This document shows, in pieces, positions 54,844-63,554 of a DNA stretch of 64,000 bases (within the stretch, counting starts at the first letter, position 1; the number at the start of each line of letters is the position of its first letter). A model generated the notes under the pieces. The model was not told where the DNA came from. It was given only the letters and a program-made list of their open reading frames with translations, and did no database searches. Origin of the DNA: Methylosinus sp. PW1 (lineage in GTDB: Bacteria; Pseudomonadota; Alphaproteobacteria; Rhizobiales; Beijerinckiaceae). The DNA lies in assembly GCF_000745215.1 (NCBI RefSeq), contig NZ_JQNK01000002.1, positions 62,001 through 126,000 of the forward strand, written 5' to 3'. A program made the translations under genes and the position numbers.

Positions 54844-56316
54844 ATGTCGATACGCAGTTTCAAGACGCTCGCCGGTTTAGGACTGACGGCGTCGGTCTTT
54901 GCGGGAGCGGCGCACGCCGCCTCGCTGCAGGAGGCGGCGACGCTCGCCTCCGCCGCCAGCGTCAAAACGCTGGAATTCGCCGGCGCCGGCCATTGGCATC
55001 AGTTCGGCCAGGCCCCGATTCCCGGCGGCGATTGGCCGAAGTTCGACGTCTCCGCCTATAGCGCGGCGATCGACTTCGACAAGGCTGCCGAGCGCGTGCT
55101 CATCACCCGCTCGCAGACGCCCGACGGCCGCGCCCGTCCCGCTCCCGTCGAGCAGAAGCTCGAATGGTCCATCGTCGGCGACAAGGCTTGGAATGTCGCG
55201 CCGCCGCAGGGCGCGGCTCCGGGCGCCGCTCCGGTGGCGACGCCGGCTCCGGCCGCAGTGGACGAGCGCGTCGCCGAAATCTGGGCGACGCCGCAGGGCT
55301 TTCTGAAAGCCGCTCTCGCCAATAATGCGAAATCGGAGACCGCCGGCTCCGGCGTCGAGGTCTCCTTCGCCATTGGCGCACGCCGCTTCGTCGGCACGAT
55401 CGGAGCCGATAATCATGTGTCGGCGATCAAGACCTGGGTCGACACGCCGGTGCTGGGCGACACGCTGATCGAGACGCATTTCTCGGGCTATAAGGATTTC
55501 GGCGGGCTGCATTTCCCGGCCGAGATTCATCGCAGCGAAGGCGGCCACGAGATTCTGCATGTCAATGTCGCTTCGGCCAAGGCCAACGGCGCCGTCGACA
55601 TTGCGGTTCCCGCCAATGTCGCGAGCGCGACCGCGCCCGTCGTCACCGTGGCGTCCGAGAAGCTCGCCGATGGCGTCTTCTATCTCACCGGCGGCACGCA
55701 CCACAGCCTCGCGGTTGAAGAGAAGGACCATGTGGTGCTGATCGAGGCGCCGCTCAGCGAGGAGCGTTCGATCGCGCTGCTCCAGAAGATCGGCGAGATC
55801 ATTCCCGGCAAGCCGGTGAAATATGTGGTCAACAGCCATGTGCATTTCGACCATTCGGGCGGTCTGCGCACTTTCGTCGACGCCGGCGCGACCATTGTGA
55901 CGCAGGACATCAGCAAGGCCTATTACGAGAAGGCCTGGGCCGCGCCGCATACGCTGCGTCCCGATCGTCTCGCGGCCTCGAAGAAGGCGGCGAAGTTCGA
56001 GACCTATGAGCATAAGCACGCGCTCGGCGACCTGCATGCGATCGAGATTCATCACATCGCCGGCAGCGGCCATTCGGATGATCTCGCGCTCGTCTATCTG
56101 CCGAAGGAGAAGCTGGTGATCGAGGCCGACGCCTATACGCCGGCCGCGGTCGGCGCGCCGCCGCCGGCGACGCCCAATCCGTTCTCGGTCAATCTCTACG
56201 ACAATATTCAGAAGCTCCATCTCGATGTCGAGCGCATCGCCGGCCTGCATGGGCGCGTCGCGACCATCGACGAGCTGCGCGCGGCGATCGGCCTGAAAAA
56301 AGCCGCCGCCAATTGA
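54844..56316 (+). CDS. Periplasmic metallo-beta-lactamase-fold hydrolase
   Basis: A 490-aa exported hydrolase. A signal peptide (SFKTLAGLGLTASVFAGAAHA) is followed by an N-terminal region of about 240 aa of unknown fold. The metallo-beta-lactamase domain starts near residue 265 (LADGVFYLTGGTHHSLAVEEKDHVVLIEAP) and has VVNSHVHFDHSGGLRTFV, with His/Asp zinc ligands, and HHIAGSGHSDDLALVYLPKEKLVIEADAYTP. The substrate cannot be told. A strong terminator follows. Confidence 0.85.
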   Translation: MSIRSFKTLAGLGLTASVFAGAAHAASLQEAATLASAASVKTLEFAGAGHWHQFGQAPIPGGDWPKFDVSAYSAAIDFDKAAERVLITRSQTPDGRARPAPVEQKLEWSIVGDKAWNVAPPQGAAPGAAPVATPAPAAVDERVAEIWATPQGFLKAALANNAKSETAGSGVEVSFAIGARRFVGTIGADNHVSAIKTWVDTPVLGDTLIETHFSGYKDFGGLHFPAEIHRSEGGHEILHVNVASAKANGAVDIAVPANVASATAPVVTVASEKLADGVFYLTGGTHHSLAVEEKDHVVLIEAPLSEERSIALLQKIGEIIPGKPVKYVVNSHVHFDHSGGLRTFVDAGATIVTQDISKAYYEKAWAAPHTLRPDRLAASKKAAKFETYEHKHALGDLHAIEIHHIAGSGHSDDLALVYLPKEKLVIEADAYTPAAVGAPPPATPNPFSVNLYDNIQKLHLDVERIAGLHGRVATIDELRAAIGLKKAAAN

Positions 56317-56374
56317 TCGAGAGGGCTCCGGCGGCGCGCTCTGGCGCCGTTGGAGCCCGCTCCGAGCAGGAAGA

Positions 56375-56408
56375 GACGCCGGGCCTATTGGCCCGGCGTC
56401 TTTCGTTT
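56375..56408. terminator. Bidirectional rho-independent terminator
   Basis: An 11-bp perfect stem (GACGCCGGGCC, 56375-56385, with its complement at 56390-56400) around a TATT loop, followed by TTTCGTTT. It lies between the hydrolase gene and a convergent small gene and probably serves both; the minus-strand side has only a weak T-tract. Confidence 0.85.
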
Positions 56409-56411
56409 CAT

Positions 56412-56732
56412 TCAGCCCATTCCGGCAGTCTTCAAAATCGTTCGTGCATCGACGAGAGCGGCTTCGACGCCCTCGTTTCTGTCGAGCGCTTCGACGAGCT
56501 GCTTGAGGCAATCGATCGCCGTCGGCTCGAAGAGGCGCTTGGTCGTCAGATTCTGCTCGCGCGATTCTTCGACGGCGCGCAGGATCGCGCGGACATGGCG
56601 CAACTTATCCGCTAGCGGCTCGGCGTTCACCGGCTTCGCCGCCCCGTCGTCGGAATGGAGAGGAGGCTGACGTCGTTGGGCGCGCTCCTGCTTCGGATCA
56701 TAATTGATCGATGGATCGTTTTTCTTGTTCAT
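56412..56732 (-). CDS. Hypothetical protein
   Basis: A 106-aa hydrophilic protein: MNKKNDPSINYDPKQERAQRRQPP, then LADKLRHVRAILRAVEESREQNLTTKRLFEPTAIDCLKQLVEALDRNEGVEAALVDARTILKTAGMG. It is predicted largely helical after a disordered N-terminus. No family recognised. It is convergent with the hydrolase gene, sharing its terminator. Protein-like composition and an AT-rich upstream promoter region support it. Confidence 0.65.
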   Translation of the reverse strand: MNKKNDPSINYDPKQERAQRRQPPLHSDDGAAKPVNAEPLADKLRHVRAILRAVEESREQNLTTKRLFEPTAIDCLKQLVEALDRNEGVEAALVDARTILKTAGMG

Positions 56733-57186
56733 CGTCTATTTCACTGTGTCATTTTGGCGCGGTGATCGAGAGCTTCACAACGTAAGACTCTCAATGTATT
56801 GAAGATACGCAATATTTTTACAGGGATAGAGGGTTTGCCCATTTCAAAATGAAACGTGCGCTCGATCCTGTTTACCTTAACGCAATCGTTATGCCTCCAA
56901 ATCCCACGAATGGAGGAAATATCGAAAATTACGCGAAATCAAAGACGCGAGGCGTCCCGATCGACTGCGCCGTTTTGCGACATGCACGAATAATTTGCAA
57001 TTTATGGTTGTGTAATGTCAGTATTTGCGCGCGGCGTTTGGCCGTCTGCTCGCCGATAATTTTTCCGGCGCGCCGCGAGCGACGATGCGGCGACCACGCT
57101 CGTGACAGCGTCGAAAGGCCGCGCATAGATTGCGCGTCTTTCGGATTATAGCGGAGCCGGGCCGGGCGCTGCGAAAGGCGTGTCCT
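56733..57186. other. AT-rich intergenic region
   Basis: About 450 bp, clearly richer in A and T than the surroundings, with no gene I can support; the open frames here lack coding character. It should hold the promoters for the divergent small gene and for folD. No convincing paired -35/-10 or riboswitch was recognised. Confidence 0.6.
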
Positions 57187-58047
57187 ATGCAGAAAATCTA
57201 CAGCAAGGAGATCGTCGCCGCCCGCAAGGCGGCGCTCACGGAGGCGATCGTCGCGCTGAAGGCGCGCGGCGTCACGCCCAAGCTCGCCGCCGTCGTCTGC
57301 TCTTCCGATCCGGCGGCGCTGAGCTATGTCGCCGTCAAGCGCAAGCATGCGGAGGAAGTCGGCGCCGCTTTCGAGGGCGTCGATCTCTCACATGCCGGCT
57401 CCTATGCCGATATAGCCGCGCATATGCGTGACCTCTGCGCGCGCCCGGATATTCACGGCGTCATCGTGGTTATGTCCTCCAAGCCCGAATTCGACGAGAT
57501 CGACGTGACCAATCTCATTCCCGCGAGCAAGGACGCGGATGGGCTCTCCGTCGGCAATCTCGGCGCGCTGCTGCAGAATGGGCCGCATCAGCGCTTCATC
57601 GCGCCCGCGACGCCGCGCGCCTGCATCGCCATGGCGGAGACGCAAGGGCCGCTCGCCGGCAAGACGGTCGCCGTCATCGGCCGCGGCCGCACCGTCGGCA
57701 AGCCGCTCGCCAATATGCTGGTCAACGCCGGCGCCACAGTGACGATCTGCCATTCGGCGACGCCGGACATTCCGAAATTCTCGCGCGCGGCCGATATCGT
57801 CTTCGTGGCGACGGGCCGTCCGCATTTCTTCGGTCGCGATTATTTTGCGGATGGGCAGCTCGTCGTCGACGCCGGCGTCGGCTTCATCGACGGCAAGCTC
57901 GCCGGCGATGTGGATGCGGCCGCGCTCGAGGGGCTGGACATTCGCCTCACCGCGGTTCCCGGTGGAGTAGGGCCGCTGACCTCGGTTCTCATTCTGGAAA
58001 ATCTCCTGTCGCTGATCGCCCATGCCGAGGCGGCGCATCGTCTGTGA
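57187..58047 (+). CDS. folD: FolD-type methylenetetrahydrofolate dehydrogenase/cyclohydrolase
   Basis: Bifunctional folate enzyme, 286 aa, interconverting methylene-, methenyl- and formyl-tetrahydrofolate with NADP. The substrate site has ALSYVAVKRKHAEEVG (Tyr and catalytic Lys in the YxxxK motif) and KDADGLSVGNLGALL; the nucleotide site has VIGRGRTVGKPLANML, followed by TAVPGGVGPLTSVLILEN. The canonical motifs read D(G/K)DG and SxxVGxP; small departures here (SKPEF, NLGAL) suggest a divergent subgroup. The ATG at 57187 gives MQKIYSKEIV. Confidence 0.88.
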   Translation: MQKIYSKEIVAARKAALTEAIVALKARGVTPKLAAVVCSSDPAALSYVAVKRKHAEEVGAAFEGVDLSHAGSYADIAAHMRDLCARPDIHGVIVVMSSKPEFDEIDVTNLIPASKDADGLSVGNLGALLQNGPHQRFIAPATPRACIAMAETQGPLAGKTVAVIGRGRTVGKPLANMLVNAGATVTICHSATPDIPKFSRAADIVFVATGRPHFFGRDYFADGQLVVDAGVGFIDGKLAGDVDAAALEGLDIRLTAVPGGVGPLTSVLILENLLSLIAHAEAAHRL

Positions 58048-58258
58048 GCGATTGCGACAATCGGTCCGCTGTTTTTAGCGAAATTATGCGCCACATTGAT
58101 ATTCGTGGCGCCGGCCCTGCGATCCCGCCCGGGAGCTTACGGTAGATCTCCGAGGCTCGAAGGTGCGCATCCGGGAGAGCAGGGGGCGTCGCCATGTGGG
58201 CGTTGGTCCGCAACTTGCGTGTCGCGGCGGGAAGCTTCTTGAAACGAGGGCGATCCCG

Positions 58259-58597
58259 ATGGCGTTCACCTTTATCTGCAACACCAGCGCCGTGAGCGAA
58301 GGGGCCATGGGCCTGTTTCAGGCCGGCCGCAAGAGCGTTCTGCTGGTCTGGCCGGCCGGCGGCGAGCTGAAGGCTTTTCGCGGCCGCTGTCCACATGCCG
58401 ACATGCCGCTCAATGAAGCCAGTTTCGACGGCAAGACCGTGCTCTGCAATTATCACAATTGGGGCTTCGACGGCGTCAACGGCAAATGCGTGACGCATCT
58501 CGTCCGCAACGCCCTGCATCCTTACGAGCTGAAGATAGAGGGCGACGAGATCCAGGTCGATCTCGGTCCGGCCAAGGTCGCGCGCGCGCCGGCGTGA
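58259..58597 (+). CDS. Rieske [2Fe-2S] ferredoxin-like protein
   Basis: A 112-aa soluble Rieske protein with both cluster motifs: FRGRCPHADMPLNEASFDG (Cys-x-His) and LCNYHNWGFDGVNGKC (Cys-x2-His). No membrane anchor or signal is present, so it resembles the ferredoxins of ring-hydroxylating or monooxygenase systems rather than bc1 subunits. No oxygenase gene is next to it, and its partner is unknown. An SRPBCC gene follows 60 bp later on the same strand. Confidence 0.88.
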   Translation: MAFTFICNTSAVSEGAMGLFQAGRKSVLLVWPAGGELKAFRGRCPHADMPLNEASFDGKTVLCNYHNWGFDGVNGKCVTHLVRNALHPYELKIEGDEIQVDLGPAKVARAPA

Positions 58598-58657
58598 GCC
58601 GCCGCCCGGCATTTTGGCAGGGTTGTTGCTTCTAATTCTGAAACAGGAGCGATAGCC

Positions 58658-59119
58658 GTGACCGAGACGCGAAGCATCACGACCGAGAAAGATTTCGAGC
58701 ATCCGGTCGACGCAGTCTGGCGCGCCATGACGGATTCGGAATGGCTCGCCGTCTGGTTTTTCCCCAATGACATCCGGCCCGAGGTCGGACATTCCTTCAC
58801 CATCTGGAGCCGCCCGATCGAGCGTTGGGACGGCGAGTTCCAATGCAAGGTGCTCGAGGTCGTCCCCGGCGAGAAGCTCAGTTTCCGCTGGAAGGGCGGC
58901 CATGAGGAGCTCAAGGGATTCGGTCACTATATGGATGTGACCGTCACCTGGACGATCTCCGCTCTGCCCGATGGCGGCACGCATTTCCACTTCATCCAGG
59001 AGGGGATCTCCACCGAGCCGACCTCCGACGCGCTCTATGACATCATGCTCAAAGGCGCGGACAGCGTGATGCGCAGCCTCGCCAAGCGCATCCCCGATCT
59101 CCTCGAGCACGAGCCCTGA
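58658..59119 (+). CDS. SRPBCC (AHSA1-like) domain protein
   Basis: A 153-aa helix-grip protein of the START/Bet v 1 superfamily. It reads TTEKDFEHPVDAVWRAMTDSEWLAVWFFPNDIRPEVGHSFTI, then VLEVVPGEKLSFRWKGG and a C-terminal amphipathic helix, as in AHSA1 proteins. The cavity probably binds a hydrophobic ligand; the actual role is unknown. The start is a GTG with AGGAG upstream. It may be co-transcribed with the Rieske gene. Confidence 0.82.
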   Translation: MTETRSITTEKDFEHPVDAVWRAMTDSEWLAVWFFPNDIRPEVGHSFTIWSRPIERWDGEFQCKVLEVVPGEKLSFRWKGGHEELKGFGHYMDVTVTWTISALPDGGTHFHFIQEGISTEPTSDALYDIMLKGADSVMRSLAKRIPDLLEHEP

Positions 59120-59195
59120 TCTTCGAGACGGCCTCGTCCCCGTCAGGCCCGCGTTGAATGTGACTGCGTGATCGCGGCGCCCTGAACGATGCGAC

Positions 59196-59221
59196 GCCGC
59201 CGGGGCAGAGGCTCCGGCGGC
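59196..59221. terminator. GC-rich hairpin after the SRPBCC gene
   Basis: GCCGCCGG (59196-59203) pairs with CCGGCGGC (59214-59221) around a ten-base loop, 77 bp after the SRPBCC stop. No T-tract follows, so it is only a possible terminator. Confidence 0.35.
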
Positions 59222-59324
59222 GCCGTCGTCTGTCGATGACTTGCGCGCGGCTATGGCGCGGCGCTGCGTCAAAGCTTAAAAAGCCGGGCGCTCGTCTCGC
59301 GCGCATCGACGAACCGGAGGGCAA

Positions 59325-59738
59325 ATGGAGGAGATCGCCGCATCCATCGGCAATTACGTCGGCATTTCGGCGCCGACCGCCCGTCTCGCGATCGGTCATA
59401 TTTTCGCGTTTCTGGAGAAGCGCGACGCCGCCATAGGCGCGGAGCTGATCGCGCGCGTTCCCGGCGGGCGCGAGACGGTCGAGGCGGCGCTCGCGGCGCC
59501 GCGCCGCGGCCTGCTCGGGCTGGCGCTCGGCGGCCTCGGGGCTCTGGTCGGAAAAAATCAAAAGGACGTGGTCGAGCTGACCTCGCGGCTGACCAGCATG
59601 GGGCTCTCCGCCGCGCAGCTGCAGATGCTCGCCAAAGCGGTCTTCGTGCTCGCCGAGCAGGCGGTCGGCCGACCCAAGCTGCAGACCATCACCGATACGA
59701 TTCCGGGCTTCTCGAAATTTCTCTGGCCGAACGGCTGA
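59325..59738 (+). CDS. Hypothetical protein, DUF2267-like pattern
   Basis: A 137-aa protein. The N-terminus SIGNYVGISAPTARLAIGHIFAFLEKRDAAIGAELIARVPGG recalls helical DUF2267/DUF2780-type proteins. A glycine-rich hydrophobic stretch (RGLLGLALGGLGALVG) sits in the middle and helices follow. Role unknown. The ATG has GGAGG upstream. Its 3' end overlaps the convergent next gene by 50 bp. Confidence 0.7.
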   Translation: MEEIAASIGNYVGISAPTARLAIGHIFAFLEKRDAAIGAELIARVPGGRETVEAALAAPRRGLLGLALGGLGALVGKNQKDVVELTSRLTSMGLSAAQLQMLAKAVFVLAEQAVGRPKLQTITDTIPGFSKFLWPNG

Positions 59739-60186
59739 CGGAGCCGCTCGCCGCTCGTCGCGTCCTGGCGGGCGCTGGCGCAGTGGCCGCAGAGCCGGCG
59801 GCCGCAGCCTCCTGTCGGGGCGGCGTCGAGCCTGTGGCCGTCAGATCGATATCTTCGCGCTCGGCCTTTTGCAGAGGCGAAGCCGGCTGCAATCCCGCCG
59901 GCTGCAATCCCGCCTGCCGAATCGTCGGCCTGGTCTCCTCGGCGGCGATCGTGGCCGGCTCGGTCCGCGTCGCGTCGAGATAGGCGCGTCCGGCGAAGGG
60001 CGGCGCAGCGAGCGTCGCGACGACGAGGACGGCGCGTGCGAATGGCGATTTGCGCGGCGCCGCGGGCTCGCTGTCGCGCGCGGCCGAGCGCGCCGCCAGA
60101 ACGAGATCGCTGGCGGTTTGCGGCGTCGCGGCCTTACGATATCTGGCTCCGTCCGCGCGATAATTGCGGCCGACATGAAAGCGCAT
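59689..60186 (-). CDS. Hypothetical single-span membrane protein
   Basis: A 165-aa ORF: MRFHVGRNYRADGARYRKAATPQTASDLVLAARSAA, a hydrophobic span (FARAVLVVATLAAPPFAGRAYL), then a low-complexity Ala/Pro/Thr-rich tail with a small internal repeat (GLQPAGLQPA). No family. The N-terminal part has good coding character; the tail beyond the span is less convincing and overlaps the convergent gene by 50 bp. Confidence 0.55.
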   Translation of the reverse strand: MRFHVGRNYRADGARYRKAATPQTASDLVLAARSAARDSEPAAPRKSPFARAVLVVATLAAPPFAGRAYLDATRTEPATIAAEETRPTIRQAGLQPAGLQPASPLQKAEREDIDLTATGSTPPRQEAAAAGSAATAPAPARTRRAASGSVSRSAREISRSPESYR

Positions 60187-60344
60187 GGAAATTCAGTCCT
60201 GTTTGGTCTGGCAATGGTTGCGGAGCTTAAGGGACCAATGGTTAATTTTGATTCACCGTGAGACGCGCCGCCGGCGCCCCTACAGGCCGAGGCGTCCGGC
60301 CTTATATGACCGCTCGACCCACATGACGCTGGAGCGGCGACGCG

Positions 60345-62960
60345 ATGACGGCAGGAGACGCCCCGCAGAGCGTCGAGCTATCGATTTGCGATCGGGAGCC
60401 GATCCACACGCCGGGGGCGATCCAGCCACATGGCGTGCTTCTGGCCCTCGATCCAGACGATATGCGTATCGACCAGATCGCCGGCGACACGCAGGCGCTG
60501 CTCGGCGCCTCGCATAGCGCTCTGCTCGGCCAGAATTTGGAGGCGCGGCTCGGCGCGGTCGCGGCGACGCGGCTGACGCGCCTCGTCGCCGACGAGGGGC
60601 CGCGCTCCTGCCTCGCCTTCGAGACCGAGGCGAGCGGCGGCGCGGCCGCGCTCGAGGGCGTCGTCCATATAGGCGATCGGGTGATCCTCATCGAGCTGGA
60701 GCCGCGGCGCGCCGACGTCGAGCGTGATCCGCTCGGGCTCGTGCAGAACATGCTCTCCGCGACGGCGCCGGCCGAGACCATAGAGGCCTATGCCGAGGCG
60801 ATAACTCGAGAGACGGCGAAGGCCACGGGCTTCGACCATGTGATGGTCTATCGCTTTTTGCCGGACGGCTCGGGAAGCGTCATCGCCGAGACGGCGGCGG
60901 AGAGTTGCGATTCCTATCTCGGTCTGCGCTTTCCCGCCTCCGACATTCCGCAGCAGGCGCGCAAGCTCTATGTGACCAATTGGCTGCGCCTCATACCGGA
61001 CGCGCGCTACACGCCGGCGCCGATAGAGCCGGCGCTCTCGCGCTCCACCGGCCGCCCGCTCGATCTCAGCTACAGCATGTTGCGCAGCGTCTCGCCTGTG
61101 CATTTGCGCTATCTCGCCAATATGGGCGTGCGCGCCTCCATGTCCTTGTCGATCGTCGTCGGCGGCAAGCTGTTCGGCCTCGTCGCCTGCCATCATCGCA
61201 CGCCGCATTTTCTCGATTTGCGCCGTCGCGCCGCTTGCGAGCTGTTCGCGCAGATGATCTCGCTCGAGTTTCAGAGCCGCCTCGACGGTGAGACGTCAAA
61301 GCGGCGCATGCGCGCGGGTGAGGTGCAGAGCCGTCTCGTCGGCGCCATGTCCGGCCGTGGCGATCTCGCCGGCGCGCTGCTCGGCGGGCAGCCCAATCTG
61401 CTCGATCTGATCGAGGCCGACGGCTGCGCGGTCTGCGTCGAGGGCGAATGCGCGACGCTCGGCCGCGCGCCTTCCGTCGCGCAGATCGGCGCGCTGGTCG
61501 GCTGGATTCACGAGCATGCGCAGCAGGGCGTGCTCTCGACCGATCGCCTGCCGCTCTCCTATGCGCCGGCGGAGGCCTATCGCGACGTCGCCTCCGGCGT
61601 TCTCGCCATCGGCGTCTCGCGCGCGCCGAAGGATTATGTGCTGTTTTTCCGCGGCGAGCTGCGGCAGGTCGTGCGCTGGGCGGGAAATCCCGCCAAGGCG
61701 GTGGAGGCGGATGGCGAGACGCTGACGCCGCGCGCCTCCTTCGAGGCCTGGGAAGAGACTGTGCGCCTGCAATCGCGCGCCTGGAGCGACACGGAGATAG
61801 AAATCGCGCGGTCGCTGCGCTCGGCTATCCTCGAGGTCTTCGTTCATGCGCTCGATCTCGCCGTGCGCGAGCGGCAGGCGGCGCAGGCGCGTCAGGATTT
61901 TCTGATGGCCGAGCTCGAGCATCGCGTGAAGAACACGCTGTCGGTGATCCAATCGCTGGTGCGCTTCACGGCGCGCTCCTCCGCTTCGCTCGAGGAGTTC
62001 AACGCGACATTGCAGAGCCGGCTGCTGACGATGGCGCGCGTGCAAAATCTGCTGACGCAGAGCCGATGGGAAGGACTGTCGATCCGCGCCATCGTCGAGG
62101 ACGAGCTCGCGCCCTTTCGCCAAGCGGAGACGAACGTCTGCCACATCAGCGGCGAGCCGATCGCCTTGAAGCCCAAGGCGGCGCTCGCCGTCAGCATGGC
62201 GATTCACGAGCTCGCCACCAACGCCGCCAAATATGGCGCGCTCTCTGCGCCGGGCGGCGTGGTGCGCGTCGATTGGCGCCGTCGCCGCGAGAAGGGCGAG
62301 GAGCGCGTCGAGCTGATCTGGAAGGAGAGCAAAGGCCCGAAGGTCGTTCCGCCGGAGCGCTCCGGCTTCGGCCGCATGCTGATCGAGCGCACGCTGGCGA
62401 TCGATCTCGGCGGCGCGGCGGAGCTGAGCTTCGCGGCGAGCGGCGTCGAATGCCGCCTGCGCATTCCCGTCTCGCAGATCGCCTTCGCCAAGGGGCCGCG
62501 CGAGAGCGAGAAGCGGCCGCCGCGCGGCGACGGCGACGCGGAGCCGACCCCGCGAGCCCTGTCGCATCGGCGCGTTCTGCTGGTCGAGGACGCCGCTCTC
62601 GTCGCGATCTCCGTCCGCGAGCTGCTGGAGGAATGGGGCATGGAGATCGCGCATAGCTGCGCCACGGTCTGGGACGGCTTGCGCGCGGCGCTGCGGCCCG
62701 ATTTCGACGTCGCTCTGCTCGATATAGATCTCGACGGCGAGCCGGTATGGCCGGTCGCCGACGCGCTGGCGCAGGCGCATGTTCCTTTCGTCTTCACCAC
62801 GGGCTTCGAGAGTCGCATCGTGACGCCTGCGCGCTTCGCCGGCCGTCCCGTCGTCGCCAAGCCCTATGCGTCGGAGGAGCTGGTCGGCGCGCTCTCGCGC
62901 GCAATGTCGCAAGACGCCTCGACAAGCGCGGCCTCGCGGCCGCGGGCGTCGCGCGCGTGA
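60345..62960 (+). CDS. bphP: Bacteriophytochrome sensor kinase with response-receiver domain
   Basis: An 871-aa red/far-red photoreceptor. Order: PAS with the biliverdin-binding Cys in ICDREPIHTPGAIQPHG (Cys15); GAF with FPASDIPQQARKLYVTNWLRLI (about residue 197); PHY; an HWE-type histidine kinase with ELEHRVKNTLSVIQSLVRF (phospho-His near residue 525) and IHELATNAAKYGALS; and a C-terminal receiver starting near residue 742 (RRVLLVEDAALVAISVRELL, phospho-acceptor Asp in LLDIDLDGEP). Its stop overlaps the heme oxygenase start, supplying its own chromophore enzyme. The output target is not encoded nearby. Confidence 0.95.
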   Translation: MTAGDAPQSVELSICDREPIHTPGAIQPHGVLLALDPDDMRIDQIAGDTQALLGASHSALLGQNLEARLGAVAATRLTRLVADEGPRSCLAFETEASGGAAALEGVVHIGDRVILIELEPRRADVERDPLGLVQNMLSATAPAETIEAYAEAITRETAKATGFDHVMVYRFLPDGSGSVIAETAAESCDSYLGLRFPASDIPQQARKLYVTNWLRLIPDARYTPAPIEPALSRSTGRPLDLSYSMLRSVSPVHLRYLANMGVRASMSLSIVVGGKLFGLVACHHRTPHFLDLRRRAACELFAQMISLEFQSRLDGETSKRRMRAGEVQSRLVGAMSGRGDLAGALLGGQPNLLDLIEADGCAVCVEGECATLGRAPSVAQIGALVGWIHEHAQQGVLSTDRLPLSYAPAEAYRDVASGVLAIGVSRAPKDYVLFFRGELRQVVRWAGNPAKAVEADGETLTPRASFEAWEETVRLQSRAWSDTEIEIARSLRSAILEVFVHALDLAVRERQAAQARQDFLMAELEHRVKNTLSVIQSLVRFTARSSASLEEFNATLQSRLLTMARVQNLLTQSRWEGLSIRAIVEDELAPFRQAETNVCHISGEPIALKPKAALAVSMAIHELATNAAKYGALSAPGGVVRVDWRRRREKGEERVELIWKESKGPKVVPPERSGFGRMLIERTLAIDLGGAAELSFAASGVECRLRIPVSQIAFAKGPRESEKRPPRGDGDAEPTPRALSHRRVLLVEDAALVAISVRELLEEWGMEIAHSCATVWDGLRAALRPDFDVALLDIDLDGEPVWPVADALAQAHVPFVFTTGFESRIVTPARFAGRPVVAKPYASEELVGALSRAMSQDASTSAASRPRASRA

Positions 62961-63547
62961 GCGTCGCGGGCGAGATCGTATCACCGGCGCGCACGGCGCT
63001 GCGCAGCGCGACGCGGGCGGCGCATCTGCGGCTGCATGCGCATCCGACGTTGGCGGCGCTCGCCGCGGGGACGATCGCAGCGCCGCAATATTCGCGCCTG
63101 CTCGGGCGGCTCTATGGATTTCATCTGCCTTTCGAGCGCGCGCTGATCGAGGCCGCGCTCGGCCATGGCGTCGATCTGCGCATCGGCGCCCGCGCGCATC
63201 TTTTGACGCGCGATCTTCTCGATCTCGGCGCGAGCGGCGAATTCATCGCGCGTCTGCCCATGGCGGAGGCGCCGGCGCTGAGCGAGCCGGGCGAATGGCT
63301 CGGCGCGCTCTATGTGCGCGAAGGATCGAGCCTCGGCGCGGCCTTTCTCGCCGCCGCGCTCGATCCGCTGCTCGGCGCCGGCTGCGCGCGCGGCCGGCGG
63401 TTCTTCTCCGGCGGCGAGACGGAGGATTGGCGTCTCTGCTGCGCGGCGCTGGAGGCGGGCGCGGCGCGCGGCCTGCTGCCAGCGATGATTCATGGCGCGC
63501 AGGCGAGCTTTCACGCGCTCGAGCATTGGCTCGCCGATCACGAATAG
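62957..63547 (+). CDS. bphO: Biliverdin-producing heme oxygenase
   Basis: A 196-aa heme oxygenase making biliverdin for the phytochrome. It has ALRSATRAAHLRLHAHPTLAAL, with the proximal His, and GEWLGALYVREGSSLGAAFLAAAL, the distal-helix glycines. The start is a GTG overlapping the bphP stop by 4 bp (GTGA), which couples the two proteins. The length matches bacterial BphO. Confidence 0.92.
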   Translation: MSVAGEIVSPARTALRSATRAAHLRLHAHPTLAALAAGTIAAPQYSRLLGRLYGFHLPFERALIEAALGHGVDLRIGARAHLLTRDLLDLGASGEFIARLPMAEAPALSEPGEWLGALYVREGSSLGAAFLAAALDPLLGAGCARGRRFFSGGETEDWRLCCAALEAGAARGLLPAMIHGAQASFHALEHWLADHE

Positions 63548-63554
63548 GCGCGGC

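Noticed and set aside
56849..57151. 100-aa plus-strand ORF upstream of folD
   Set aside because: Lies in AT-rich intergenic DNA, has no ribosome binding site or recognisable pattern.
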